A stretch of 64,000 nt of DNA from Elmis aenea (taxonomy: Eukaryota; Arthropoda; Insecta; Coleoptera; Elmidae). Below, in pieces: positions 20,451-35,400 of this stretch. Location of the stretch: the NCBI GenBank assembly GCA_947652605.1, contig OX393580.1:16698159-16762158 (forward strand), read 5' to 3'. How positions within the stretch are numbered: position 1 is the first letter of the stretch; each line of letters opens with the position of its first letter. The notes under the pieces are model-generated. The model made no database searches and had not been told where the DNA came from. It was given only the letters and a program-made list of their open reading frames with translations. The translations under genes and the position numbers were made by a program.

Positions 20451-23400
20451 CTGCAAGCAATAATAACAGATTAGATTCATATTTTAGGAACAAATAAATG
20501 TTAAAAATGAAAATATAAAGCTACAGTAAATGTTTCTGGCAACCGATAGTTTTAAAAAAGGAACATGCAACCATTTGAAAGGAAAAAAATATAACCCTTT
20601 AAGTTAGACAACTTTCAGTACTCGAAAATACTTCATAACATTTTTATTACACTGTTTGAAAGAGATGTAAATGAATCCCTTAAAAAAATTATGCATGTCC
20701 TTTAGGTAATATTTCACGGGTTAATGCAAATTTTATTTTTTCGAAAAATTAAAAATTCAACACAAATTAATTAATATCTTTGTAATTAGAGGAGATACAG
20801 AGTTTTAAACACAAAAGTTATTTGGAAATACAAGCTGCATAATGCAAAAATGTTTTCAAATATACAGGTTAAATATACAGGATGTTCCGTTTCTGAGAAC
20901 CAACATGCAACTTTGTTTTTTTAAATACGACATCCCGTATATTTTTAGATTTTTCGATAGATAATTTAATTGTCTTTAAAAATATTAGCATGTCCTATAC
21001 CTAAAGTTAATAATTATCGAGTTATTTTAATTAAAAATGTATCGAAAAATTTGATGGAGGTGCCGGGTAATTTTCTTAAACACGATTAAACAATTAATAT
21101 CTCTGTTATTGGAGTAGATACAAAAGTTGTTGAACATCAAGAGCTGCATAATACAAAAATATTTTCAAATATACAGGGTGTTCAGTTTCTGAGAACCAAG
21201 ATTCGACTTTGTTATTTTAAATACAGCTCTCTGTATATTTTTGGAATTTTTAATAGATAATTTAATTGTCTTTAAAAAAGTATGTCCTATACCTAAGCTA
21301 ATATATCTCGAATTATTTCAACTTTTGTTTTTTTCGAAAAACTTAAAATCGAACACAAACTATTTAATATCTCTGTAATTTAGTACTTGAAAAATAATTT
21401 TAAGATATTAACTTACTTGGAGCTATTTGGAATTCCAGTATCTGCACTAGCTACAGTCCATCTTTGCTCTTCTGGATCGATACCGCAGTGAGAAACCGTA
21501 TTTATAGGATAATGCTTCCGGAAAAACAGTTTTCGTTTGTTATCCGTCAGCGTAATGCCTTGTCCATTGACCTTAAAATGAACGACCGCTGGAGCTGGCT
21601 GTGGCGATCGTTTAAACAGCTCCATAACTGCTTTCCTAATAGCCTGGGGCCCTGTTAACGATTCCATATCGAACGAATACAGATATAAAACATTACAAGC
21701 TGCTCCTTGCGTTAGCAAGACCTGTGCTGGGTTGCCTAGATTTTCGGACACCCTCATATCACCTTCAGGCAAAACTAATCGACAGGGCAGTGCCATTTGT
21801 GTTACAGAGTGTTGATAAATTAAAGCCGATAAAGAACTGAATACTGGCTCGTTGGAGCATCCTTTTAATCGCACACCACGTGAAGTCGGTTCGATCAGGA
21901 AGTGACGAACGTACTCGTCATAGCTTAAAGCTTTCGCTTGGACAACGCTCGATGGTAAAGTGGCTACTTTAAGGGCCAATCCGAAAGCTCCAGGAAAAGA
22001 ATTCGAATCCCGTACGACGAACGTACCAGGAGGTTGATCTCGGAGCATGCTTATAGCTGCAAAAAATAGTTTTAGAAAAAATCCAACTAAGAATTTCTGT
22101 CACTTACTTTCTTCTCTTGATATGGTTGGTTTGTACCAATACTTCGAGGTATCCCTTACAAATTTAACATGTGCAGGAGACACTTCTTGCGGCGATTCAG
22201 AATGAAGCGAACTTCTTCTTGAATTGCCGTAGTAGATCGTTGGTGATGCAGAACCGTTATGGATTGGGCTCTTAGGACTGTGCTGGTAGTTCTCTGAGAA
22301 GATATCTCTGTAAGAGGTCGAGTGTGGTGGTGTGGCAGAAACACTTCGCTGGGTTGAAGAATGGATGTATTCAGATGCTGAACCATTCAGTAAGTCACTC
22401 GGGGAAATTGGTCGGTCCTTGCTGTTGATATACATTTAACAATTAAAACGCAATGTTGTGGTAGTTAGAAGATTGAGCAAGAACCAGTTTTAAATGATTT
22501 TGAAGGAACAGGGTTTTCCAAATTTTATTGGTATGTCGCTCATTACTGATTAAAGAGCAAAGATTGAATTATCAAAATTAAGCAATTTAGAACCATTTAC
22601 AAATATTATGTACCACAATGTACAGGGTGGCCTATTTTCGATACCCATACAGGGTATCTCGGTTATTATCAGATAGAAAAAAACTAAGTAAGAAGTCTCA
22701 ATTTATTTTTTCGAGAGAAGTTCATTGCAGTAAACAGATTTTTGATATCTTTTTTAATTTTCGAAAATGTTAAATATCTCGCTTAAACGAAAAGATACAG
22801 AAAAACATTAGAGACATTTTTGGAATGTTTTTTTGTCCTTAATAAGATAGCGATGTTCAATTGTTTTTTACTCATATCAATACTGATATATTACACCTAA
22901 CTTTCTTATTTTAAATGGCAACCATAAGCAAATTATATATTTTTGAAAAGTGCAAAAAATAAGCTTTCGATTCATATCAAAGCCAACTATGGTTGCCATT
23001 TAAAATAAGAAAGTTAGGTGTAATATATCCATATTGAAATGAGTTAAAAATAATTGAACATCGCTATCTTATTAAGCACAAAAAATCATGCAGAAAATTT
23101 CTTAAAAGTTTTTCTCTATCTTTTTGTTTAAACGTGATATTTAACATTTTTGAAAATTGCCAAAAATCGGTTTTTGGCTATATTTCGAAAATTAAAAAAG
23201 ATATCAAAAATCTGTTTACGGCAATGAATTTCTCTCAAAAAAATAAATCAAGACCACGTACTTAGTTTTTTTCTATCTCTGATAATAACCGAGATACCCT
23301 GTATGGGCATCGAAAATAAACCACCCTGTACACGGTAAAAAAAAAAAAGATTAATTCTAAAAAGTTAAATTAGGGGCTCCTAATAATAAAAAAATGCAAA

Positions 23401-26400
23401 CAGTAGACTAGTTTTTAAAGCACAGATAATGCTTGGACTTCACCCAAGCTGAAAAGAAAATTCTGGACATCCCACACAATGATTTTTTTGCAGCCTCATA
23501 CAAATAAAATGCCACAAATTAATGTCCACCTTTCACACATTTTGAGTTACTTATTTTTAAAATAAGGTAAATATTTATTTTATGTAATTTTTTTATCTTC
23601 CGAAATTTTTCATACAATCATCATGCATTTTATTTTCATTTGCATGAATATATGCATCAAAACAGTTTGAACTTTATAATGAAATTTGAGCAGTTTTATA
23701 ATCCACAAAATGTTACAAAATAATGTGTTAACTCCCACTCATTTTACGTAACATATTTTTACCAAATTGTTTTAAAATTGTCTTTAACATACATCATGCA
23801 TTTTATTTAAATTTACATGTGCAATGTGCAGTTCTATTATTAAAACACAAAATTATGTGGACATACAACGTGAGTACATGTACAAATAAGATTTCTTTAA
23901 AAAAATATTAGAAACACTCTTCATGCTAATTAATTTTGTGCTAATTATGAAGTGATATACGTACAAAAATTTCATACTAAACAAATTTTTTAATTAACAT
24001 TTTTCTACTTGCAGTAGTACTGATACCAACACTGCTTATTCAATCTAAACAATTAGGTTCCTTTTATGAATGAGTATGGAGTACATTCACGGCATGCTGT
24101 GACTGCAGGCAACACTGATTTACATTACCTTTCTAAAGAATTGGCCGATTTCTTAACATTTTTAATAGCAGATGTTGGATAACTCAACCGTCTATAAATA
24201 CACAATTTTTAAAACCATTAAGGTTTAGTATATGGGAACTTTTAAGTGCAATATCGAAAAAAAAATTAGATAATTGTACTCACCGCTGGGTTGTAGGACT
24301 TTTGGGTGGTAGTCGTTCGGAAGGTAAATCGAATTGAACTGTCGGAGTCGATGCATTCGTGTAAGGAGTGCGGGAGTGCACCGGAAAGGCCGGCGTTTGA
24401 GGTCTTGGTGAACCGGTATGTGGAGGACTTGTGTCCACTTCGCTTGTCGACTGAGTACGCCATGATGATATGGATTCTTCACGGTACTAAACAAAAAATA
24501 AAATTAAGTATCTACAAATAAATAATTTACTTCTAATCTTCTAACAGAATCATGAAATGATGATAGGAACTATACATTAGAAGTGTAGCTATGCATGGGA
24601 ATGCAGGGGCATATCTTGGGGGTTTAAGTTTCAAGGAGGTCCCCTTTATTACAATTTTAGTTCAAAGAGAGTAAATTCTAGAAAGCAAAATCCATATTTT
24701 ATTCTTTAGCACATTTTTTTAGCTTAAATTTACTTTTCATTAACAAAAAAAAATTTAAAAACATAGCATAATAATTTTGCAAAGAGGAGCTGATGATTCG
24801 GAAAATAAAAAACTGGGCCCCCTTTCCTTATTCAAAACAGTTTTTATTTATGCAGGGACGTATCAAACACTTAAATTTATGTAAGTATTAAACTTTTTTC
24901 TGTGGCATTCTAATCCCAGCTTTGTGTTTCAAAACTATCACTTTATAACAAAATTTTCAACTGAGGTACTTTCTTGAGTTCATGGGACAATACCACAGCC
25001 TTACAAGTTCAGTGTTGTTATCAAGCAAAAGCTAAATACATTCTTAAAGTTAGTTTAAACTCAACATGTAACAAAAACTAACAACAATAACTTTAGAAAT
25101 TTTGTATTCCTAATAAAAAAAAAAACTCAAACCCACGTAAAAAATACGTGAAGTTTCTTGATATAATTAAGGTATCTAGTTGAGGAATTCGTAAAGGGCA
25201 GGTCCCTGAGAAATGCAAAAAAAATTATGAAAACTATTGCTAGCATTATGCAGTTCTTATCCAACACGCATATCATTAAAAAAAAGAACTGATTATGAAT
25301 AAACTCCAAGACTGAATAAACTATGCAAGTTGGAGAGAGAGGTGTCTCTACAAGTTCATAATTGAAAGGGAAACTAGTCCTGTTTTGGATTTCCACGCTT
25401 TTGGACATACAAATTAAACTTAAAATGAAGAGCTAGTTAAACTTTTGCTTTCAATGAACTAACATCAGAGCTGCCATAAGGCCCCCTCAATTGTCTTTGC
25501 AGATTTTCAAACACTTATTTGTAATGGGTAAAATAGGTGAAAACCATCTGCATACATTTCAAAAACATCCAGGTACGGGCCTGCCTAAACGAACAACCTT
25601 TTAGCTTTATGTACATGTGTAGGAAGACAACAGCACATTAAACATACATTTAGAATTAAAAAAAGACAAATAACGTAACAAAAATATTAGTACCTGCCAT
25701 GCAGAGTTAGGGCTTTCGTTAGACTTATCAGAACCATTAGATAAGCTAGCGATCAGATCTGCGAGTGCATCATGCCGTGAATTATCTATGCGTGAGTTAT
25801 CATTCATGATAGTTGAGTTTTCAATGGGTGATTTAGTAAGTTTGTGTGAGTTACGGATACCCACCAATTGGGGATTATTTTGGCGAACACCATGTTTGTT
25901 ATATTGCTCTTGTTCCACCAGGGACAGCAAACCGCTGTCTGTTGTGTCTGCTCCTCGAGATGGGGGCCTTACAACATGGCCCAAAGGATTCGCGGCTAAG
26001 GCTGATGCTGGTGATGTGTTCGAATTCTGCAAGGGTACCTTAGTGGGTTAGTGTTAAAGAGGTGAATGTTAAGTTTGTGGTAATCCACTAATCCACATGA
26101 GGAATTTAGTGCCCAAGATTTTTTTTTCATATTTGATCAATGCAAAACGTTTGGGCAACACTCTCTTAATCAGTTGCAGAGTTATGATTGAAACTAAGGG
26201 CGTTTTTGAACGATTTTAATTTAAAAATGAACCTCATTCATCACTTAAAATCGTTTAAATATTGATTGGGAAATTACTGTTTGTTTGTTAAAGGGTTCCC
26301 GAATTTTAGAAGCTTAAAATTCAATAAATTTTGCATTGTGTAGAACAAAATAAATTAAGGAAGAACAACTTTCAAAATTTAAATTTTAGTGTTGCATTAA

Positions 26401-29400
26401 AATTTCGCTGCGTACATCAGGAGACGATTTTTTTTTTAAATTCAGCTTGCAAAAACATCTTACGGCTTTTGGAACGAGTTATGGATTGCCACAAGTGAGT
26501 TGTGATGTTAAAAATGTGCAAATAGGTTTGCATTAAGATTCATTGGTGACCAGACCACGTAAGTTGGCTTATTCAAGTGTTACTATTTACATATTTGTTA
26601 AGATGATCGGACTTACCTGAGCAAACTTCTCGTGCGCGCGTTTGATAGCCATAAAAGGCCTTTCGTTCTTGGCTGAAGTGGTTGAATAAATGGTTTTAGA
26701 AGTGCTAAAGTTTCTTAAAGAGCTGCCCGGTGGTGAGCCATGTGAAGACATGATATTCCTCGACGTGTTAATATGCAAGGGAATCGTAAAGTCTTCATCA
26801 TCGTCAGCAAAAGCTGTCGTGTCGCTGGTGTATCCATCTGCTCTGTGGCTTGCACTAGGTCTCATATGCCTCGATTGAATACTTCTCAATTCCGAGAGCA
26901 GACGCGTCTCGTGAGGAAGCCGTTCTTCCCGGAGCTGCATCTCTCTCCGTTCCTTCAGCTTCAACTGTTGCCTCTGCAGCCATGTTAAACTGCTATTTGT
27001 TGTGTATCTGTAAAGGAAGAGGTATGTAAGGACAAGCAAAACGAACAAGACACAGAAAATCATCGCATTACGTAATTTTCGTTAAGTCGGAGCGATTTAT
27101 ACGAACTGGTGTTTGTGAAATTGAATGAAATACTTGAAGCCATGCAGGTTTTTATAACGTCAAGGCAACGGGTCTAAATATAAGAGCTACTACTAATATT
27201 TTAAATTGGAGCCAGTTTCAACAATAATCGCAGTTTAAATTCGTAACTGTTACACATTTGCTGCGAGTGGTTACGATTTTATGTTTTGGAATATTTTGAA
27301 TAACGTTCGAGGTTTAAAAGTAATAAATATTTAGCGCTTCGTCACTTTTTGTAGGGGTAAAAATATCTTGCTAATCCAGTGCCAAACAAACTTTTTATTA
27401 CGCTACATACCAAAGCACAGTGGTTCCTTCCTATGACAAAAATCAAAAAATTTATGTTCGTATTTTTGTTTTTTTTCTTCCCTACCGAACAAAACTAAAG
27501 CCAAACATTACCATACATAATTAAATTTATCTCACCAGTACATTTCATTACTTTTTTTATCGTCGAATGTTAATGCACCGAACTCATTGACCGCCTTATC
27601 AATAGCGCTCGAAAAAGATCAGTGTTTGTGAATTATTTTCAAAAAAACGGCTGATTTTGTTTAGTTTCTTTGTAATGCAGGTTGAAGGCCGAGGTGTGTA
27701 TAGTAATTTAATGTATTTAATAAATAATTATGTTATGTATTTTAGTAGTTATTGGTGTCCTAAGAGATTGCATTTATTTGTCATTTTGTATTGCACCATT
27801 ATTTTTAAATTGTTTTAGTTGGTGTGCCCTCGCGTGCCCTTGAATATTTAAAAAAAATATGATACCTTAAACCTTAAAGTATTAGTTTTCATTGCCGTCT
27901 TGCTCATATTTTTTCACCTTTTCGAGTTATTCTACTTTCTGTTTCGCTAAAGGCTCATCTTATTATTGTGAAAAAAAATCAAATTTGTCTAAAGAAACTC
28001 TAAGTTATTAATTATATAATTTAATTTAGAGATGCATGTTTATTAATAATCAAAAATTTATTTAAAATTACTAACTTTATAATATTGACAATAACATCTA
28101 CATAATAAATAATGGTTAAATAATAATGTTTTCTATTTTTCAGTCAATGTAAGTTTTTTGGTTTCTCGCTTTATCATTAGTTGACTTTTTTATCTAACTA
28201 TTATTTATTATTTAGATGTTACTGTCAATATTATAAAGTTAGTAATTGTAAATAATTGTTTTATTATTATTTGTAGATACTAACATGACATTTTTTTGTT
28301 TATATATATGCTGCAAAGTAGATTTTTAAAAAAATACACTTTAAATATACATTTACCTAAAACCCTGTTAATTTAAACCATCAGAATTAGGTCCTTCATT
28401 TATTTTTATTTTTGACGCACGTTAGCATGGACGCGGGACCACTGTGCAAAGTGGAGAAAAACTTTTGTACCACATTTAACACTTTTGTTTCTGTAGGTAG
28501 TAATTTAGGTTTTAATTAATCAAGACTATTGACATTTGTGTAACGTTGGTGTATAATGGAGAAAAAATTGTTTAATTACAGGTTTAGTTATGAGAATTAA
28601 TTATTTAATTACTTACAAAGCCGTTCTACAATGAAAATTTTTGTAATATACGAGTGTGTAGGACTTTGGACAGAGTCTTGTAAGAAATGAACCCAATTCA
28701 AGTATTTAAAAAAGTAACGAAACATAACACAATTACTTTCGTTTTGTATGCAGTAGTTAACGTTAATTAGAAGTGGTTGTCAAACGTCCAGTTTAAAGAA
28801 GCTAGAAAGTTTGGCCTCCATTTTTTTAACAAATGTATTCACTTGCATTAATAATTCAATGCAAGTAAACATTCTCTGAGATCATCATACTAGTTTTACC
28901 AAATTAAGAAACCTTGTTCAGAAATGCAAGGTGCAAAAGTTCAACAACCGATTTTAATATTTAGCCACTTGAATGGAATACCTTATGTATAAATTATATT
29001 AAGTGTTTAATTCTGATTTTTATCAGTTACTTAAAGCATGTATGGGAGGTGATAATGGTTACACTTTACACATAACTGTTATAATAGGTGATTAGGTTAA
29101 ACATTAGGTCAGGTACAAAATACGTCCCCTATTTCGTGATATCCAACTTTCTTTTACCGTTATTTTAAATTAGGCAACAAAACATGATAAAATTGGGTCC
29201 GAACCCTCAGATAACGCAAGAAAAAGGGAGTTAAGTTAATGCAAGTTTAGGGGACACATATTGCCAATGGAGCAATTATTCGTCGTTTTGTTTGGCTGCG
29301 AAATGTTTCTGGTTTTTGCCAGCAAAATTGCAGCCGATTTGCTATGATCAGGTTGGTGCGAGTCCCTTGCAAATATAAAAAAAATTCTTAAAATACAAAT

Positions 29401-32400
29401 ATAAACATCTAAAAAAAGTGGAAAGAGTTAAAATGGCGTTCTAAATGATTATTAGTTAGGTACTACAATTTATGGATTTGTTAAGAATTTCTGTCTACAT
29501 GTTCACAGATAAATTAATACAGTTGATTTAAAGTTATATTTTTTATAGTAAAAAATAAGTAAATTACATAAAATCAAAGTAAATACTGTTTGTTTCATTT
29601 ACAAAACTACCCTTAAACTATAACAAATGATAAAGTACATTTAGGGTTGCCAGAATATCTCTTTTAAAGAGAACATGTCCTCTTTTTTTGTACCGATCTT
29701 TTTGTTCACTCTCTTTTTTTATTCTGATCTTTTTTTGTCCTCTTTTTTCCCGTATTTACTTTTTGTCCTCTTTTTTCCGTAGTTACTTTTTGTTTGTCAA
29801 ATCTTTTTTACTTTTTTTTTATACCGCAACGTCCTCTGTTGTCAATTAATGGCAATCGACCATTTTAGACACAAAATGTTACGCCATCTACCGATAGGTA
29901 AGGTTATATTTTTTAACGCGGTACAAACGTTTACAATTAAGTGACAGCAAGACAGCATAAAGTCAGCGACAGCCATTATATTTATAATTATAAGGATAGT
30001 GTTTAGTGTTTTACAATCAACAACCATGAGTAAAAGAAAATGCACATTTACCCCTGAGTTACAAGCTAAATATACGTGTTTTAAAAGTGTTGACTGTAAA
30101 TACGAAGCATTTTGTTCTGTATGTAATACAAAAGTTTCTGTTGGAAACAAAGGGAAGTATGATCTTCAACAACATATCCAATCAAAGAAGCATCAGTTAT
30201 GTATTCGGTCCATGGAAACATCAAATAAAATAGATTCTTTTGTAATTTCCAAAATTGAAAAGTTAGATGAAAAAGTAGCAGCTGTTGAAGCAACGTTGGC
30301 ATTTCATGTTTTGAAACATCACATGAGCTTCAACTCATCTAACTGCACAACAGATTTATTAAAAAATATATTCGAAGACTCTGAAACTGCCAAACATCTG
30401 TCATCTGCTCGAACAAAAACAACAATGATTGGGAAAAATGTTATTGCTCCCTATTGTATGAGTAAAGTTACTGAATCTTTATCTAATATTCCTTTTATAT
30501 CAATATCTACAGATGCAAGTAACCATGATTCACAAAAAATGTTTCCGATTTTGATACAGTACTTTACCATTAATGAAGGTATTTACTCAAAACTGATTAA
30601 TTTGGAAACTATGTAGCAAAAAAATGATTGTTTGTGGATGTGAATAAATATTATACTTTCATATTTCCATAAACCATACACCGAACAACGCCCTCTTTTT
30701 GTTCTCTTTTTTTTGTTTGTAGAGTTCTCTTTTTGTTCTCTTTTTTTTTTTGAAGAGTTCTCTTTTTACACTTTCAACTTCTGGCAACCCTAAGTACATT
30801 TATACAAAGACCTACAGGTGGACCAAATTCGAATATTTTACGGGGTATCTCGATTGCCGTAATAGTTAGCGAAAATCTGATTTCGGTCTCTTGGGCTATT
30901 TTTTTAAGTAAAGAACGTTTATGTGCTCAGATTTTTATATCGCTTTCCATTTTGGCACTATAGACGGAAAATGAAATTTCATCGTTTTTGAAAATGTATA
31001 TAACTTCTTTATTTATTAAAATAGAACAAAACATTACCTATAAGTATAAAGGTTTTTTTATACAGATTTTTATGCTTACTTTATAAACCCAAATAAATTT
31101 TTTTTAGCGACCTCGACTTTTGAGATATAAAGTAAATATATTTTTTTTTAAATAGAAACCCTAGTTGGCCATGATTTTATTTGAAAGAGATTTTTTTTTG
31201 GCTTTTCAAAAATATATAGTTTTCTATATTTGTTGTAAAAAATAACCGAGATATGGCTGATTTTGTAAAAATTTTCTTATCAAAGTTTGCCATGATTTCG
31301 TAAACAAGTGATGTTTGCATACAAATATGCAAAACACGCCAATTAATTTCTTGCATTAAGCTCGTACAAAGCAAAAACTCGCTACTCGCCAAAACTGGGT
31401 TTCCGGTTAATAAAATACTGCACCTTCGTGTCAGACTTTTGTAATACCGCGTTAAGTCATACCAAATAAATTAAAATATTATTTAAACGCATACTTTTGG
31501 CTAGCACAATATGTAAAATAGTTCAACTGTTTTTGAGTATTAGGCCTAGCGCACATTGACACGCAGTTGACTGACGCAGGGCAGGTACAGTTTCTGTGAT
31601 TCCATGTTTGGAGATAAGACACCGCGAATTGAGACGCAGAACAATGCAGCGCAGTACTGCGCCGTTTTCGCCTGCCCCACACTTGTGGATCTTACACAGA
31701 AACTGTGTCGTATCGCCACTCGCGCTCCTTTGAGTATTTTGATTTGATTGTGTCTTTTCTTTAAATGGAATCATTAGAAGTAAAATTAATTGAATCGTTG
31801 TGTAACTACCCTGTGATTTACGACACCAGCCATTTACAACATATGAAAACGAAATTTAAACAGGTAATTTGGATAAAAATCACCAACCGTATTAGTGTAA
31901 ATTACACTCCCCTAAAAATTTTGAGCGAAGCAGCACCCTCAATTTTTTTTAAATATTTAACAACTTTAAGATAGCAGCGGCAATTATTTTTGAAGTTAGA
32001 TAATAGTTTCGCAAACGTTTTGCACAAGTAAAACTTTTAAAATATTACACAGGGCATTTGCTACGCTTTGTCAAATTCAATGGAAATAAAAAATGTGAAT
32101 AATTTTTTTACTACAATAGTTTAGTTTTTTTTTTATGTGTACTTTTGTACAGAATTAGATTGTACTTAGATAATTTAAAGTTAGTTTCTTACCTATATTT
32201 ATTAATTTCCGGGCTATCGTGATTTATATGTTAATTGCAGGGGCAAATAGAATATTTCATAGTAGGGAGACAAAACTAGAGTATTTTTTGAACAATTAAA
32301 ACACAACAAATAAAAAATTTATTTATATTTCTATAAGAATATGCAAAAATATATAGATTACTGTGTTGAAAAAAATAACTTTCTAATGTTTAAATATTAA

Positions 32401-35400
32401 TTAATTTGACAATGCGTAAACTGCCGCGCAGAACTGCTGTCCAATGTACGCGGACAACTGTGCCACATTGTTTTCTGCCCTGCCTGGCCTGCTCTGCCCG
32501 TACTGCGCCACGCAGTTCAATGTGCGCCTTAGCTTAAGCTCGGACTGAGCAAAAGCTCTCTACCCTGCAATATTCGCGGGGTAGGGACCCTCTAAGCATT
32601 CCGCCAAGACTCCATTTTACATAAACATATCAACAACATGCAGGGAAACTCTTTTTTTTATTGTTTTTAACAATATATAACAAGTCCAAAAAAACTTGCT
32701 GATGTGAAATATGCCTTATAAAATGTTCAGCGTTATTTTAAAGTTAACTGCATTCAAAGTTAAAATTACAAGTTATTAATTAAAAAATCATACAAGTATG
32801 TACATGTACACTTTCTATTAAAACAACAATATTTAAAAGTTTTTTTTACATGTAAATTTGTTTGGATGATTTTGAACAATTTTGAATAAGTCACGTATAT
32901 TTCGAAAATAAACACGAATACATCTGATTACTATAGCTACAATCAGTTACTAATAATTTACTTTATTATAGACCATATAAAAGACGAATATTTGAAGGTA
33001 ATGCAGTGTTCTAAATATGGAAAATGCGCTACAAAAGGAATTTTAACCACGATAGAAAACATAGACACACAATGGTTAATTGCGTAGTTCAGTTACTACC
33101 TGTTTTTTGTTGTTGTTATAATGACAATGCATTGCTACAATATGGATCAGATAACCTGAATAACATTAAAAGTCAGATCAACATTAACAGAAAAAATGTA
33201 CATAATTACTTTAGAATTCTATTTATCTAACAATGGAGAAGCAACGAGACCGTCGAGTAACAACAGTAGCATTTTAAACAAAGAATCTCCAAGAAACATG
33301 CTTTAAAGTGATCTGAAACGTCAAAATTTTGCATTGAAATTTGATTGAGGATTAAAAAATGCTGCTAAAATGTTTTGTGACAACGAAATTAACGAAAAAA
33401 GCGCGTAATATTTCTGTTTTTCTCAACGATATATTTGGAGACGTGTTTTATTTGTGCAGTATTGAATTGACTCGCAAGTTGTAATGTATAGAGAACTGCA
33501 AGGCATTAAAAATGCGTACAAACTCCAGCAAATATTAAGAAGTGCGTTTGGCATTCGTTCAAAAATAAATCAAGATGTTTTGGACGCTGTATTTGGCAAA
33601 TTAAGCCACGCAACCTCGACCTAAAATCTGATTACAATTTGTTTATCAGATGAGAACATAATAGATAGATAAACAAATACTGCCTGATGACGTATTCAAC
33701 ATTTGTTTATCCAATTATGATGATTGGAACCAATACTGCCTTTTGCGCTCAATTACATTCAAAAATAATCTTACTGTGTAGGACTATGTGGGTTGGGTCA
33801 GCAATTTGCCTGTTAATGTAGGTTGCAGCGAACAACATATAAAGCAAATTAGTATTTGATACGAATAAGTGTAATAAAAAATGCATAAAAAGTTTAGTGA
33901 CTTATTAAAGAACCCGTTCTGTAAATGGGTGCTGCATTAGTTAATTCTGACCGAAGGGCACACGTTGCGGATTATTTATTATTAAAACTAATAACTTACT
34001 AACACCTCTGGCTTTAAAGCGAGTGATTGACATTTAAAAATAAATCTTAACACGCAAATCGTATTAAATTTAATACGACTACACTGCCAATTCCTTTAAC
34101 AATTTTCTGTTGCTCTTTTTGGAGTCAGCTCTGTAGTTTATCCATGACAATAAGTTAACAAATAATAAATGCAATACCAAAAAACATAAGTAAAAAAACT
34201 TTTTTTCTGCAATCGTCACTAAACTAGCTCAATAAGTACCTAAAGCGGCTGTAATAATCATCTTTACTGCCTAGGCAGTAACAAAGTAAACTAGGCAGTA
34301 AAAAAGTATTTTTTACTGCCTAGCCAGGAAAAAGGAAAATGCGCTACGCTCATTGGTTGAATTTAGAAAAATTGAGCGTGCTTTTGTATAATAGTTATTT
34401 ATATACCAAGGCAGTAAGGTTCGACTTTTTATCACGAGTGTGGCAAATATCTCAGCAAATAACCACGCGAGTGGGAACTTTACTGCCGAGGTGCATATTA
34501 AATTTTTTCTGCAATCGTCAAAGAAATAGCGAAAAATCAAGCAAATACATAAAGTTTTACTTCATCTGTCAGATTTTCATTCTCCTGTCAATTGTGTATC
34601 TTTTTCTGCAATCGTCACTGAACTAGCTCAATAAGTACCCAAAAGTGGCTGTAATAATCATGTTAACTGCCTAGGCAGTAAAAAAGTATACTGCAGAAAA
34701 AGATACACATTTGACAGGAGAATTAGAATTTGACAGATGAAGTAAAACTTTATGTATTGCTTGATTCTTTGCTATTTCTTTGACAATTGGAGAAAAAATT
34801 TAATATGCACCTCGGCAATAAAGTTCCTTTTTATCACTCGCGTTGTTATAAAAAGTCAAACTTTACTGCCTTGGTACATAAATAACTATTAATCTAATTT
34901 GTGAAAGAATATCATCTAGAAAAATATTTGGATATCTAGAAGAAAACAATATTTCTAGAAATAAAATAAATGAATTTTTACAAAACTTATTTTAAATTAA
35001 TTAATTAAGGTAAATTAAAGAAATCCATTGATTTATTGCAACAAACAAACTTAAAAATCAGTGGGTAGACTGTGCAACTTTAAAAGATTTTAAGCAAGTA
35101 TTTTGTATTTTAAAAACATCGAAGATCGTTTCCAACAAACAATAGAAACATAACAAGTTTCATTGATAACCACACTGTCTAATTAAGCAGGTGTTTCTTT
35201 GTGTTAAGGCTACATAAAAAATTGATAAATGGGAAGTAGCTATTACATTAAGTGTAATAAATAATAATCTAGCACGTATTATTTGCGCGGTTAGAACAAA
35301 CAGTCACTTAATATGCAACATTTGCAAAACCAATAATTTTTCTTTTTTCTCATAATTGATTGTATTCGATATACAATTAACAAATTAACATTCCACATAC

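Noticed and set aside
24225..24494. Two other open minus-strand frames across tensin exon 6
   Set aside because: Only the third frame ([10 protein letters not shown]...) joins the neighbouring exons in phase and shows the Pro/Ser-rich tensin linker.
27008..27063. Apparent signal-peptide-like start [17 protein letters not shown] before tensin exon 4
   Set aside because: An acceptor (CTTTACAG) and the phase match with exon 3 place this stretch in the intron; the hydrophobic run is T-rich intron read in frame.
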